A stretch of DNA of 64,000 nt from JAJPJE01 sp963848375 (GTDB lineage Bacteria; Acidobacteriota; Terriglobia; Terriglobales; Acidobacteriaceae). Under the pieces are notes generated by a model. The model was not told the origin of the DNA. It ran no database searches and was given only the letters and a program-made list of their open reading frames with translations. Within the stretch, counting starts at the first letter, position 1. Every line of letters begins with the position of its first letter. Location: positions 186,001-250,000 of the forward strand of contig CAWKDK010000028.1 of assembly GCA_963848375.1 (NCBI GenBank), written 5' to 3'. The translations under genes and the position numbers were made by a program. This document shows positions 1 to 8,921 of this stretch, in pieces.

Positions 1-378
1 TGCGTCTGGATTGAAACGGGTGTATTACATTGAGCCATATCCAAAGAGCAAGGCTCGCGAGTTGCACTCGGATGCGATATGCTTCAGCGAGAAGGATACG
101 GAAGATGGACGAATCCCATTCTTGCCGTTTGTTGGTATCGGCCCTCGCCGATATATGGACTTATTTTCGTTGGAATTGAGCGGTGGTAGGCCGGTTAAAA
201 AGAATCGAGCCCACCACGCATTCCGATGACGCCTCTAAGTTACCTAGAACGCGAAGACAAATTACTTAATGACTTTCACGACGAGCTGTCACGACTAGGA
301 GTGGATAATGGCGAACTTACAGACGGCGGCGATTTGCGGAACGCCGACGCAGACAAAAACTCTGCAACGAGCGACTGA
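1..378 (+). CDS. Anti-phage dCTP deaminase-like protein, C-terminal part (5' end outside window, frameshifted)
   Basis: The reading frame is already open at base 2 and runs to a TGA at 227-229. It contains YIEPYPKSKARELHSDAI followed by PFVGIGPRRYMDLFSLE. I recognise this pattern from the C-terminal half of the deoxycytidylate-deaminase-like proteins that deplete dCTP during phage infection; the catalytic zinc motifs would lie to the left, outside the window. A second stretch, 199-378 in another frame, reads KESSPPRIPMTPLSYLERED, which fits the usual tail of the same family. Adding one A to the poly-A run at 197-201 joins the two. I therefore read one gene ending at 378 with a one-base deletion. 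The alternative is a separate 50-residue ORF at 226-378 coupled by an ATGA overlap. The family is known; the frameshift is my inference. Confidence 0.62.
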
Positions 379-796
379 ACGAGTAAGTTCCTGGCCAGAC
401 TGGAAGAGAAACAGCTCTGTGTACCGGGAAACAGATTCTGGAGACGAGAAGTGCTGCGATAAGGATCGTTCTATCGAAATTCTAGAACCAAAATAGTGCA
501 AGCAGAGCAAGACCTCCCTGTAGCTCTTTCGGTTCTCCTTTGGATCATCCTTTGCCCCGGGGACACGGTTAGCATCCGCGTCCCGCAGTGCCATATCAAG
601 TAACGGGGGGTTGCTCGCCTTCGGCGGCCATCCAAAGCTCTTCACAGCGCACTTCAGCACAAACCAGCCGATCTTGATGAGAGGGCAATAAAAAAGCCCA
701 CTCTAATGAGCAGGTAGTCCTTTGGCTGAAAGAGGTTGTATACCAGGCTTCCCTTATGCGAGACCGGCCGGGGAAGCTGTCGGTCTAATAGAAGCG
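379..796. other. Gap without a confident gene
   Basis: The sequence looks less GC-rich than the rest of the window. A minus-strand open frame (295-660) has some protein-like stretches, for example GWPPKASNPPLLDMALRD, but no recognisable domain and no convincing start. It may be a decayed gene fragment next to the deaminase. I see no RNA gene or terminator. Confidence 0.4.
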
Positions 797-1402
797 CTAT
801 CCCGCGATGTGCTCGCGAAGCATTTCTCCCGTTCTAAGGTAGTGCTCGAGTTTGCGCGTGAGCTCTGCATCGACCTTTGTATTCCACGTCCCCACCGATT
901 CGTTCCCCAACTCACTTAGACCAGTGAAAATTCTCGTCCACTGCAGGTCCGTCCCACCGCCCGCGAGTGTAAGCGAAAGCATGAGGCGAGTGACGACCGC
1001 GTTCGGAACAAACGTGGTGAACTCAATCCGTTTTGGTGGCTCATAGCGGCTAACGCTCCAGAATGTCCCGCCTGCGTGTGCGGTTTTGAAGATGCAGTTG
1101 TCTTCGGCGACGCCAGAGTCGCTATAGATCATTTCGCACTGCCATCCCTCAAGCCATTGGTACTCGCGCACCGGACACAATAGAGGAAAGACGATATCCG
1201 GCGAAAAACTGAGGTGTCCGGTATAAGTAGTGATGGCTCGTTTTGCCTTGAACTGTGGCGGACGTCGACCTTGTGATTCAGCCGCACCTGCAGCCCGTTC
1301 GTCAGCGTCATCACTCGCTGAGCAGCCCACCGCGAAGAAAGCTGGCAATGCTGCTAGCACACCAACACTGGCAACGCTCTGAAAGAATTCTTTTCGATTC
1401 AC
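797..1402 (-). CDS. SRPBCC (START/polyketide-cyclase fold) lipoprotein
   Basis: A protein of about 201 residues. I place the start at the GTG at 1402 because a strong AAGGAGG lies four bases upstream. An upstream ATG at 1600 would put the signal peptide in the middle of the protein. The N-terminus (MNRKEFFQSVASVGVLAALP) is a signal sequence ending in a lipobox-like FAVGC, so the product is probably a lipoprotein. The rest follows the SRPBCC pattern, with PVREYQWLEGWQCEMIYSDSG, then YEPPKRIEF, then a TDLQWTRIFTGLSELG stretch. These proteins bind hydrophobic ligands in a helix-grip pocket. The substrate cannot be told from sequence. It stands alone between the deaminase fragment and the divergent esterase. 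Confidence 0.7.
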   Translation of the reverse strand: MNRKEFFQSVASVGVLAALPAFFAVGCSASDDADERAAGAAESQGRRPPQFKAKRAITTYTGHLSFSPDIVFPLLCPVREYQWLEGWQCEMIYSDSGVAEDNCIFKTAHAGGTFWSVSRYEPPKRIEFTTFVPNAVVTRLMLSLTLAGGGTDLQWTRIFTGLSELGNESVGTWNTKVDAELTRKLEHYLRTGEMLREHIAG

Positions 1403-1776
1403 GAGTCCTCCTTGTAAGACTGGTTCAACAACGCATGACTCTAGGCTGAACCCTGTAGCTATAGACAGGTCAAGCGGGCTGTTGCGTTCCCACTCAGAAC
1501 GGAAGTTAGCTTGTCGGTCAGAAATAATGGCGACTACTTCGAAGTGAAGGACGGGAAGATCAGATAAGTGTGGCAGGATCGTGACTGTCAAATCGAGCAA
1601 ACCAACCGTTGTTAACTGCTTCTTGTTCAGCGAATATTGAGAGCTGCGCTCGCGACGGCGGATACAGCTAGTTTCCGTGATCCCGGCGATATCAATGTCG
1701 CGATGCGAAACGAATCCTGGCGGAGATCACGGCTGAAGCGGATCAATCGACCAATGGAATGGCTCAGGAGAGGCGA
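1403..1776. other. Divergent intergenic region
   Basis: A spacer of about 370 bases between the minus-strand SRPBCC lipoprotein and the plus-strand esterase. It must hold both promoters, but I see no clear -10/-35 pair, terminator or repeat in it. Confidence 0.35.
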
Positions 1777-3792
1777 ATGGAAAAACAGATTGGGTTGACC
1801 CGGCGCAAGTTGCTGCAGGGAATGCTCGCGGTAGCTGTGCTAGCGATGCTGCCGATGATGGCTCTGGCGGCCCCGGCAAACACGGCACCGGAAACATCAG
1901 CCACGCCGCTTCCGCTCGTCAGTCCGATCTTCAGCGACAACATGGTGTTGCAACGCGGCAAGAAGAACACCATCTGGGGCTGGTCCGAACCGGGGGACAA
2001 AATTCGCGTTGAGATTGCCGGTAAGAGCGCAACCGGCGTGGCGGGGCCCGACCGCCGCTGGCAGGTGAAGATTCAGCCGCCCCGCGCAGGTGGTCCGTAT
2101 ACGGTAACGATCATTGGTCGCCAGACGATGGAACTTCACAACGTGTTGGTTGGGGACGTCTGGCTGTGCGGCGGCCAATCCAATATGCAGGTTCCGCTCC
2201 GTTTCGCGCGCAATGGTGAAGAGGAAGTGAGAGCCGCCAATTACCCCGAGATTCGTTTCTTCTCCGTTGCGTCTCATGCTGCCTACCACCACACGGACCT
2301 TGTGGAAGGAACGTGGAAAGTAGTCTCGCCCGAAACGGCGGACCAGGTTTCAGCCGTTGCATATTACTTCGCACGCAAGGTCCAACAGGACATCCATGTT
2401 CCCATCGGCCTCGTCGTGGATTGCCTCGGCGGAACTCCCGCGGAGGCCTGGACAAGCGCCACCGCGCTTCAACCACTCAAGGACTTCGATGTCCCGCTGG
2501 CTGAAGTTCAGAAACTGGCCGCGGCGGGCGCGCCCGAATACGGCAACTACGTCATGCACTGGTTTGACGAGTACGACATCGGGCTCAAGGGAAACTGGGC
2601 CGCTCCAATACTGGATGATTCGGCCTGGAAGTCCGTCGACGTTCCCGGCGGATTCTCCGAACTAGGTTTGCCCGAGACTCCTGCCGTGGCCTGGTTTCGC
2701 AGAGAGATCGTGCTGCCCGATCCGCTTCCGGCAGGACGAGCGTTGCTTTTCCTCGGCTCGATCGAGCGCATGGATACGGCATACATCAATGGAACACAGG
2801 TCGGCGCCAGCGCATGGGTCGAGAACCCGCGCGTCTATCCTGTCAGCGATGGCTTGCTGAAACCCGGGCGGAACGTGGTGGCGATTCGAGTCCTGAAAAC
2901 CAAGCCGGCAGGAGGATTCCTTGGCAAACCGGAGGAGCTGCGCCTGATGCTCGGGGACAAAACGAGTATCGCTTTAGCCGGTGAGTGGAAAGGCCAGTTG
3001 AGTGTCGATGCGCGTCCGCCGCATGCTTTGCCGATTGGTTATGAGAACTGGCCCGTGATGCCGTCCGTGCTTTACGAGGGAATGCTGGCGCCCATTGCGC
3101 CTCTCGCGATCACAGGTGCGCTGTGGTACCAGGGCGAACAGAACTCAGATCGCGGATACCAGTACCGCAAAATTCTTCCCGTGACGATCGCCGACTGGCG
3201 AAGGCTCTTTGGACAGGGAGATTTCCCCTTCTACATCGTCAGTCTTCCAGCGTTTAGCCATCGCAGCCCAATGCCGATCGACGACCCATGGGCGGAGACG
3301 CGCGAGTCGCAAGCGCTCACGGCTGCCAGCGTTCCCAACTCCTGTTTGGCGGTCACCATCGACACAGGCGATCCCGACAACCTGCATCCCAAAGACAAAC
3401 TTCCCGTGGGAGAACGGCTCGCGCTGTGCGCCTTAGCAAACCACTACGGAGAGCATCTAGCGTACTCGGGGCCGACTCTGTTGTCGGTGGACAGGGTGCC
3501 CGGGTCAATCCGATTGCACTTCGCACACGCCGATGGCGGCCTCATCGTAAAAGGAGAGAAGCTGGAAGAGTTCTCCATCGCCGGCGACGACCGCAAATGG
3601 TATTGGGCCGATGCACACATCGAGGGCGACACGATTGTTCTCTCATCCTCTTCCGTGCCGAATCCGAAAGAGGTGCGCTACGCATGGCAGTCGAATCCGG
3701 CGGCGACGCTATTCAACGCAGCTGGCTTACCCGCCGCTCCCTTCCGCACGGATACCTGGCCCGGCATTACCCAAGGACACAGACCGTACTGA
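1777..3792 (+). CDS. Sialate O-acetylesterase (SGNH-hydrolase family)
   Basis: The protein is about 671 residues from the ATG at 1777. I prefer this start to the in-frame ATG at 1759 because AGGAGAGG sits a few bases upstream. The N-terminus has a twin-arginine-like signal (LTRRKLLQGMLAVAVLAM), so the enzyme is exported. VWLCGGQSNM is the SGNH block I with the catalytic serine. WYQGEQNS and the late NLHPKDKLPVGERLA supply the conserved glycine/glutamine block and the catalytic histidine. A beta-sandwich insert between the two halves (about residues 260-400) is usual for this family. It removes O-acetyl groups from sialic acid or acetylated plant glycans; in a soil heterotroph hemicellulose deacetylation is more likely, which is inference. 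It appears monocistronic. Confidence 0.85.
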   Translation: MEKQIGLTRRKLLQGMLAVAVLAMLPMMALAAPANTAPETSATPLPLVSPIFSDNMVLQRGKKNTIWGWSEPGDKIRVEIAGKSATGVAGPDRRWQVKIQPPRAGGPYTVTIIGRQTMELHNVLVGDVWLCGGQSNMQVPLRFARNGEEEVRAANYPEIRFFSVASHAAYHHTDLVEGTWKVVSPETADQVSAVAYYFARKVQQDIHVPIGLVVDCLGGTPAEAWTSATALQPLKDFDVPLAEVQKLAAAGAPEYGNYVMHWFDEYDIGLKGNWAAPILDDSAWKSVDVPGGFSELGLPETPAVAWFRREIVLPDPLPAGRALLFLGSIERMDTAYINGTQVGASAWVENPRVYPVSDGLLKPGRNVVAIRVLKTKPAGGFLGKPEELRLMLGDKTSIALAGEWKGQLSVDARPPHALPIGYENWPVMPSVLYEGMLAPIAPLAITGALWYQGEQNSDRGYQYRKILPVTIADWRRLFGQGDFPFYIVSLPAFSHRSPMPIDDPWAETRESQALTAASVPNSCLAVTIDTGDPDNLHPKDKLPVGERLALCALANHYGEHLAYSGPTLLSVDRVPGSIRLHFAHADGGLIVKGEKLEEFSIAGDDRKWYWADAHIEGDTIVLSSSSVPNPKEVRYAWQSNPAATLFNAAGLPAAPFRTDTWPGITQGHRPY

Positions 3793-3891
3793 GAAAGCGA
3801 AAACCGCGCGAATCAATCAATCTGACGACGAACTCGCGCTCACCTTCGGCGCCCGCGCCGAGATCTTAACCGCCCTATCGTAGAGATAGTG

Positions 3892-3913
3892 TATAATGTA
3901 GCAACGTTGCTAC
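3892..3913 (+). promoter_or_regulatory. Toxin-antitoxin promoter with 16-bp palindromic operator
   Basis: A perfect TATAAT (3892-3897) is followed directly by the perfect inverted repeat GTAGCAACGTTGCTAC (3898-3913). The antitoxin start is 15 bases further on. A repressor on the palindrome would cover the transcription start, which fits Phd/VapBC autoregulation. A shorter repeat, CTATC-N5-GATAG (3875-3889), lies just upstream. I see no good -35 hexamer. Confidence 0.65.
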
Positions 3914-3927
3914 AAGGAAACGATCTC

Positions 3928-4185
3928 ATGGCCGTTACAAAGCTATCCAGCCGAGAATTCAACCAGGACACAAGCCGGGCAAAGAGAGCAGCTAAAAAGG
4001 GGCCAGTCTTCATCACGGATCGCGGTCGCCCTTCCCATGTGCTGCTCACCGCTGAGGAATACGAGAAACTTACCGGTTCGCAAAAGAACGTTGCGGATCT
4101 GTTGGAGATGTCCGAAGCTGCCGCAATTGAATTCGAGGCTCCTCGCTTGCGGGGCAATATTCATAAACCGTCGGACCTGTCCTGA
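3928..4185 (+). CDS. Antitoxin, Phd/YefM family
   Basis: An 85-residue protein starting at ATG 3928, with AAGGAAA upstream. The longer frame from 3889 would begin inside the promoter. The sequence KLSSREFNQDTSRAKRAAKKGPVFITDRGRPSHVLL is typical of the Phd/YefM DNA-binding N-terminal domain, which usually forms a dimer that binds the operator. The acidic tail (about residues 55-85) is the expected toxin-wrapping part. The stop overlaps the toxin start by one base (TGATG at 4183-4187), so the two genes are translationally coupled. The product should neutralise the adjacent PIN toxin and repress the operon. Confidence 0.85.
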   Translation: MAVTKLSSREFNQDTSRAKRAAKKGPVFITDRGRPSHVLLTAEEYEKLTGSQKNVADLLEMSEAAAIEFEAPRLRGNIHKPSDLS

Positions 4186-4598
4186 TGTATATCCTCGACA
4201 CCAATGTGGTCTCCGAGTTGAGGAAGGGAAAGAAGGCAAATCGAAACGTCAGAACCTGGGCCCAGGCGTTTCCTGTTGCGAGCCTCTACCTGTCTGCAAT
4301 TTCAATACTGGAACTGGAGATAGGAATTCTTCTCCTCGAACGGCGTGACCAGAAACAGGGCGCGGTCCTTCGTGCTTGGATGGACAGACACGTTTTGCCT
4401 ACATTTGCGGATCGTGTTCTGGCAATCGACACCGCAGTTGCACAACGCTGTGCGGCCCTGCATGTTCCAAATCCTCGATCGGATCGCGATGCGCTCATCG
4501 CCGCCACTGCGCTTGTACATGGCATGACAGTTGCGACTCGCAATGTGAGCCACTTTCAGCCTATGGGGGTTGCCATAGTCGACCCGTGGCAGCCTTGA
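4185..4598 (+). CDS. vapC: PIN-domain ribonuclease toxin, VapC/FitB type
   Basis: A 137-residue single PIN domain. Acidic metal-binding residues are visible: Asp in MYILDTNVVSEL at the N-terminus, Glu in SAISILELEIGIL near residue 45, and Asp residues in NPRSDRDALIAATAL near residue 100. PIN toxins are Mg-dependent endoribonucleases that cut tRNA or rRNA. The pairing here is with a Phd/YefM-type antitoxin rather than an AbrB-type VapB, which is the arrangement often called FitB-like. The start codon overlaps the antitoxin stop. The full motif set suggests an active enzyme; its RNA target is unknown. Confidence 0.88.
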   Translation: MYILDTNVVSELRKGKKANRNVRTWAQAFPVASLYLSAISILELEIGILLLERRDQKQGAVLRAWMDRHVLPTFADRVLAIDTAVAQRCAALHVPNPRSDRDALIAATALVHGMTVATRNVSHFQPMGVAIVDPWQP

Positions 4599-4668
4599 GC
4601 CGCCGCTCAGGCCTGACAACCTAAAAGCCCAGGGCCGAGTACAGTTGCATGAAGAATAGTTCTCCCGC

Positions 4669-7305
4669 TTAGATATCCAGGTTCTTCACGTCCAGCGCGT
4701 TGTCTTCGATGAATTTGCGGCGCGCTTCCACGTCTTCGCCCATAAGTGTGGAGAAGATTGTCTCGCACTCCGCTATATCCTCGAGCTTCACCGAGAGCAG
4801 CGTGCGCCGCTCCGGATCCATCGTGGTTTCCCACAGTTGGCCCGCGCTCATTTCGCCCAGACCTTTGTAGCGCTGCACGGTGTAGTCCTTGCGGCCTTCG
4901 TTGATGACGAACTCAAACAACTCGCGCGCCGTCTGCTTCTCGACTGGCTCCATCTCATGCTTACGACGCGGCGCAGCTTTGGGAGCTTTCTTCTCTGCCT
5001 TGTCCAACGTTTCCTGCTCGTCGTCGCTGAGCTCGGCGCGATCGGACTTCGAGTCTTCGCGGGCCTTTGGCTCGATCACGAACGGCGGCTGCATGTAGGG
5101 TTCAATCTGCTTGTACTTCGCGAGCATCTGACGATACTCGGGCGAGCTCGCCAGCTCCCAGCTGATCACGTGCTCCGCACCCTGGCTGTTCACGAAAGCC
5201 ACTTCCCACAGGTTGTGTTCTTCCTCGAAGCGCGCCTCCACCTTCTTGAGGTCGCGCTCTTTCGTGATTTTTTGCAGATCCTTCACCAGCTGTGCAATCT
5301 TCTTCGGCGGATCTTTCTTTTCGCCTTCGAAGTCCGTTCGCTTCGCCAGATCAATGCGTGGTACCAGGTCGGCGACTTTCTCGTCGCGCAGTCGCTTGGC
5401 GACCTTATCGAAGTAACCGATGTAGTCGTTCAGCGTGGTCATGAACTTCGCCAGCTGCGCGCCTTCCAGCTTCGCGGCGCCCTCGCCATAGCGAACTACC
5501 AGCCCTTCGGACGCGCGCTTCACCATCACCTTCACGAACTCAGCGTCGTTCTTGATGTACTGCTGCGACTTGCCCTTGCGGATCGAATACAGCGGCGGCT
5601 GCGCAATGTACACGTTGTTGCGCTTGATCAGCTCCTGCATGTGGCGGAAGAAGAACGTAAGCAGCAGCGTGCGAATGTGCGAGCCGTCGACGTCGGCGTC
5701 GGTCATCAGGATGATCTTGCCGTAACGCAGCTTCGCTGGATCAAAGTCGTCCTTGCCGATGCCCGTGCCCAGCGCCGTGATCATTGCCCGAATTTCTTCG
5801 TGGCTGAGCATCTTGTCGTAGCGCGCTTTTTCCACGTTGAGGATCTTGCCCTTCAGCGGCAGGATGGCCTGGAAGCGACGGTCGCGTCCCTGCTTCGCGG
5901 TTCCACCTGCGGACTCGCCCTCGACCAGGTACAGCTCGCAGCGATCAGGCTGGCGCTCGGAACAGTCCGCCAGTTTGCCCGGCAGCCCGCCGCCATCGAG
6001 CGCGCCCTTGCGCCGCGTCAGATCGCGAGCCTTACGTGCAGCTTCGCGAGCGCGAGCCGCGTCGATCGCCTTGTTGATGATCTTGCGCGCGGCCGTCGGA
6101 TTCTGCTCGAAGAAGGCGCCGAGCTTTTCGTTGACGAACGCCTGTACTACGCCGGCGATGTCGGAATTCAGCTTGCCCTTGGTCTGGCCTTCGAACTGGG
6201 GCTGCGGCAGCTTCACGCTGATCACCGCAACCAAGCCTTCGCGCACATCGTCTCCCGACAGATTCTCTTTTACGTCTTTAAACAGTCCGAGTTGCTGCCC
6301 GAAGTAGTTGATGGTGCGCGTAAGCGCCGTGCGGAAGCCGGAGAGATGCGTGCCTCCATCGACGGTATTGATGTTGTTGGCGAAACTGAACACGTTCTCG
6401 GAGTAGCCGTCGTTGTACTGCACCGCGACGTCCAGCGCGACGCCGCTATCGTCAGCGTCTCGTCGCATGTGAATCGGCTTGTCGTAGAGTACGTTTTTGC
6501 CGCGATTCAGATGCTTCACGAATTCGCCGATGCCGCCGTTGTACTTGAACTCCAGCGTCTTGGCTTCGCCGGTCTTCGAATCGGTGGTGCGCTCATCTGT
6601 CAGCGTGATGATCAGACCCTCATTCAGGAAGGCCAACTCGCGCAAACGCTGCGCCAGCGTATCGAAGTTGTATTCGGTGACGGTGAAGATTGATTTGTCG
6701 GGAACGAAATGGACCTTGGTTCCCGTCTTTTTGGCCGGACCAACTTTCTTCAGCTTGGTGGTCGGCTCGCCCGCCGAATAAGACTGCTCCCACGTGTGCC
6801 CGTCGCGCTTGATCTCAAGATTCAACTCTTCGCTAAGCGCGTTTACGCAGCTCACGCCCACGCCGTGCAATCCGCCCGACACTTTGTAGGTCGAGCTGTC
6901 GAACTTGCCTCCGGCGTGCAGCTTCGTCATCACGACCTGCGCTGCTGGAACTTTTTCATCGTCGATGATCATGTCGTCGACGGGAATTCCGCGGCCGTCG
7001 TCAACCACCGTGACGGAGTTGTCGATATGAATCGTCACGTCGACGTGCGTCGCATAGCCAGCGAGTGCTTCGTCTACGGAGTTGTCCACTACTTCGTACA
7101 CCAGGTGGTGCAAGCCCATCTCGCCCGTCGAGCCGATATACATCGCGGGCCGTTTGCGTACGGCTTCCATGCCGCCGAGAACTTTGATCGAGTCGGCGTT
7201 GTAGGTGCCGTTGTGATCACCATTTCCGTTGGCGGATTTTTCGTTGGACTTAATCTCTTTTGGATCAGCTACTGCCGTTCCGTTACGAGTTTCTTTGGCG
7301 GGCAT
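4669..7305 (-). CDS. gyrB: DNA gyrase subunit B
   Basis: The protein is 878 residues. The first 35 or so are a low-complexity N-terminal extension. The GHKL ATPase domain follows (RPAMYIGSTGEMGLHHLVYE, then EVVDNSVDEALAG, then GRGIPVD). The Toprim domain has LVEGESAGGTAKQGRDR near residue 460 and MTDADVDGSHIRTLLL near residue 540. The C-terminal QRYKGLGEM is near residue 815. A long charged insert before it (ending in a Lys/Ala-rich linker) explains the length, which is above the roughly 640-800 usual for GyrB. With GyrA it introduces negative supercoils using ATP. It has GGAG just upstream of the ATG. It is read leftwards like dnaA and dnaN and belongs to the origin block, though other genes intervene. 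Confidence 0.97.
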   Translation of the reverse strand: MPAKETRNGTAVADPKEIKSNEKSANGNGDHNGTYNADSIKVLGGMEAVRKRPAMYIGSTGEMGLHHLVYEVVDNSVDEALAGYATHVDVTIHIDNSVTVVDDGRGIPVDDMIIDDEKVPAAQVVMTKLHAGGKFDSSTYKVSGGLHGVGVSCVNALSEELNLEIKRDGHTWEQSYSAGEPTTKLKKVGPAKKTGTKVHFVPDKSIFTVTEYNFDTLAQRLRELAFLNEGLIITLTDERTTDSKTGEAKTLEFKYNGGIGEFVKHLNRGKNVLYDKPIHMRRDADDSGVALDVAVQYNDGYSENVFSFANNINTVDGGTHLSGFRTALTRTINYFGQQLGLFKDVKENLSGDDVREGLVAVISVKLPQPQFEGQTKGKLNSDIAGVVQAFVNEKLGAFFEQNPTAARKIINKAIDAARAREAARKARDLTRRKGALDGGGLPGKLADCSERQPDRCELYLVEGESAGGTAKQGRDRRFQAILPLKGKILNVEKARYDKMLSHEEIRAMITALGTGIGKDDFDPAKLRYGKIILMTDADVDGSHIRTLLLTFFFRHMQELIKRNNVYIAQPPLYSIRKGKSQQYIKNDAEFVKVMVKRASEGLVVRYGEGAAKLEGAQLAKFMTTLNDYIGYFDKVAKRLRDEKVADLVPRIDLAKRTDFEGEKKDPPKKIAQLVKDLQKITKERDLKKVEARFEEEHNLWEVAFVNSQGAEHVISWELASSPEYRQMLAKYKQIEPYMQPPFVIEPKAREDSKSDRAELSDDEQETLDKAEKKAPKAAPRRKHEMEPVEKQTARELFEFVINEGRKDYTVQRYKGLGEMSAGQLWETTMDPERRTLLSVKLEDIAECETIFSTLMGEDVEARRKFIEDNALDVKNLDI

Positions 7306-7748
7306 CGAACTCCATTCGTTACAAACACGCGCTCACGCGCGCAAGACTTGACCGGCAAGATGCCGGAAATGCGGACTCGAACAGGCGGTGAACCGGCGGC
7401 CGGAACCGTGGATTCCGGCAACTCGAAAATTGACCTCAAGTGATTGAAATCAAAAACGGTTAGCGCCCATCTGAGCAGTCTCTATTTTAGCACAGAACAG
7501 AGCGAAAAATGGACGGGTGTCACGAAGGTAAACTGCGCTGTTTCAGTAGCTTACGGGCGCGCTCGAAGACGCTTTGCGGGGTCAGGAAGAATCTTCTCTT
7601 TACGCGCTTCGTCGGGAGCCATAGCTGCTCAATTTGGCCATGCCCCTCGCCTAGTTTCATTCAAGGAATCCAGCGCCTTCCAGGTGATGACGTAAGTCAC
7701 CTGGTGCACGTCGAAGTGTCGTCCGATGCGGCTAAGATCCTGTACAGC
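7306..7748. other. gyrB upstream region
   Basis: A spacer of about 440 bases between gyrB and the divergent secreted protein. On the minus strand TGCTAAAAT (about 7484-7492) looks like an extended -10 box for gyrB, but it has no clear -35 partner. I see no conserved ORF or RNA gene. Confidence 0.35.
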
Positions 7749-8381
7749 ATGACCAAATACCGGATTCTTACGATGGCCGCGGTGATCCTTGCTGCCGCAT
7801 CCTTAAGTGCGCAGCAGCAGGACTCGGCCTGCGATACCAAGTCAGAGACGAAATCGCTGGGGGAGATCGCCAGCAAGAAGCCCTCCGGGTCGAGCACTGC
7901 CAAGGTTCGCATCGATGACGATTCCCTCGACAGCGCGATCTCTAAGGTAAAGCAGCCGATCCCCGATATCACGCTCGACGGGCTCGATAACTCCGACGAA
8001 ATTGTTACCGCCATCAACGACTACAAGGCCCACCACACGCCCGAGGAAACCGAAGCGATGCTGAAGGACTGGTGGGACCGACACGAAACTGCGCTCATCA
8101 GGTTCGCGGATGAGAACAAGGCGCTCTCGGATCGGTTACAGGATCAACGCTACTACTACCAGGAGCAGAACAACTCGGACGACTACCGCAAAGCACAACA
8201 ACAATATCTGGACCAGCAAAAATCGGCGCAATTGAATCAGCGCTCAATGATGGAGAACGGGATGCGCATCGGGCGCATCCAGCAAACCTTCATGAAAGTT
8301 CGAACTGGAATCTCCATGCGCTGCCATCTGCAGTACGACTGGTTCAAGATTCCCAACGGAAATGGAATCGGCAGCTTCTGA
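7749..8381 (+). CDS. Secreted protein of unknown function, charged and helical
   Basis: A 210-residue protein from ATG 7749. The frame stays open upstream to 7509, but that part has no signal-peptide character and starts in non-coding-like sequence. MTKYRILTMAAVILAAASLSAQ is a signal peptide, so the mature protein is exported. The body is rich in Lys, Asp, Glu and Gln, with stretches such as SDDYRKAQQQYLDQQKSAQLNQ that suggest long helices or coiled coil. I recognise no domain. The start has only a weak ribosome site. It faces gyrB divergently and converges on the ComEA-like gene 12 bases away. Confidence 0.6.
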   Translation: MTKYRILTMAAVILAAASLSAQQQDSACDTKSETKSLGEIASKKPSGSSTAKVRIDDDSLDSAISKVKQPIPDITLDGLDNSDEIVTAINDYKAHHTPEETEAMLKDWWDRHETALIRFADENKALSDRLQDQRYYYQEQNNSDDYRKAQQQYLDQQKSAQLNQRSMMENGMRIGRIQQTFMKVRTGISMRCHLQYDWFKIPNGNGIGSF

Positions 8382-8393
8382 TTGAGCGTAAGC

Positions 8394-8807
8394 TTACGCG
8401 ATCTTCACGGCCTCGTCTGGCTTGGCGATGCTCACGCGTGCGCTGATCACATGAAAAACATCGATAGGAACGACCATCCGCGAGAGCAGGTCCATCTTGT
8501 TCCGATACGGACGAGCCTCCACAATCCGCACCGCCCAATCGGGTTCGACGCCGCCGATCTCCAGCAGATCCTGAATTGAACAAGAATTCAAATCGAGCAG
8601 CTCGGGAGAAGGCTGCCCGGTGTTGAGCTTTCCAGGAACGAATTCATCGCGCATTTCTTCGGCAATTCGTTCTGCGTCAGGCAGAACATCGTCTGTAGCG
8701 TGCTGCTCTGGGCGTTCGTTCGCTACGTTGCGATTTCTGTTGAGCAGAAAAGTAGCCGCCAGCGCGACGAATAAGCCGGCTCCAAATAAACCGAACAATT
8801 TCTTCAT
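8394..8807 (-). CDS. ComEA-like helix-hairpin-helix protein
   Basis: A 137-residue protein with AGGAGG six bases before the ATG. The N-terminal MKKLFGLFGAGLFVALAATFLL is a signal anchor. After a charged linker, LLDLNSCSIQDLLEIGGVEPDWAVRIVEARPY is a helix-hairpin-helix DNA-binding pair of the ComEA/competence type, in which LNxAs...Lxx(I/L)pGI...A..I is usual. Here GVEPD replaces the common GIG turn, so the hairpin is divergent. Such proteins bind DNA in the periplasm during uptake, but in acidobacteria many HhH proteins of this size have no shown role. No other competence gene is nearby, so the function is tentative. Confidence 0.68.
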   Translation of the reverse strand: MKKLFGLFGAGLFVALAATFLLNRNRNVANERPEQHATDDVLPDAERIAEEMRDEFVPGKLNTGQPSPELLDLNSCSIQDLLEIGGVEPDWAVRIVEARPYRNKMDLLSRMVVPIDVFHVISARVSIAKPDEAVKIA

Positions 8808-8921
8808 GATTCCTCCTGGATCGTGCGTCCCCTAACAGATGCGGAGCACTCCAGAAGGGCTGTTTGTCATGAACGATTCATTCGGCAACCACGCCAGCTC
8901 GGTCGACGAGCAACTCAGGAG

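Noticed and set aside
295..660. A 121-codon minus-strand frame next to the deaminase fragment
   Set aside because: No start context, domain or consistent codon pattern across its length; kept only as a possible decayed fragment.
4837..6693. A 618-codon open frame on the plus strand opposite gyrB
   Set aside because: It is the antisense shadow of a high-GC gene; its sequence is rich in Leu, Arg and His and has no domain, while the minus strand is unmistakable GyrB.
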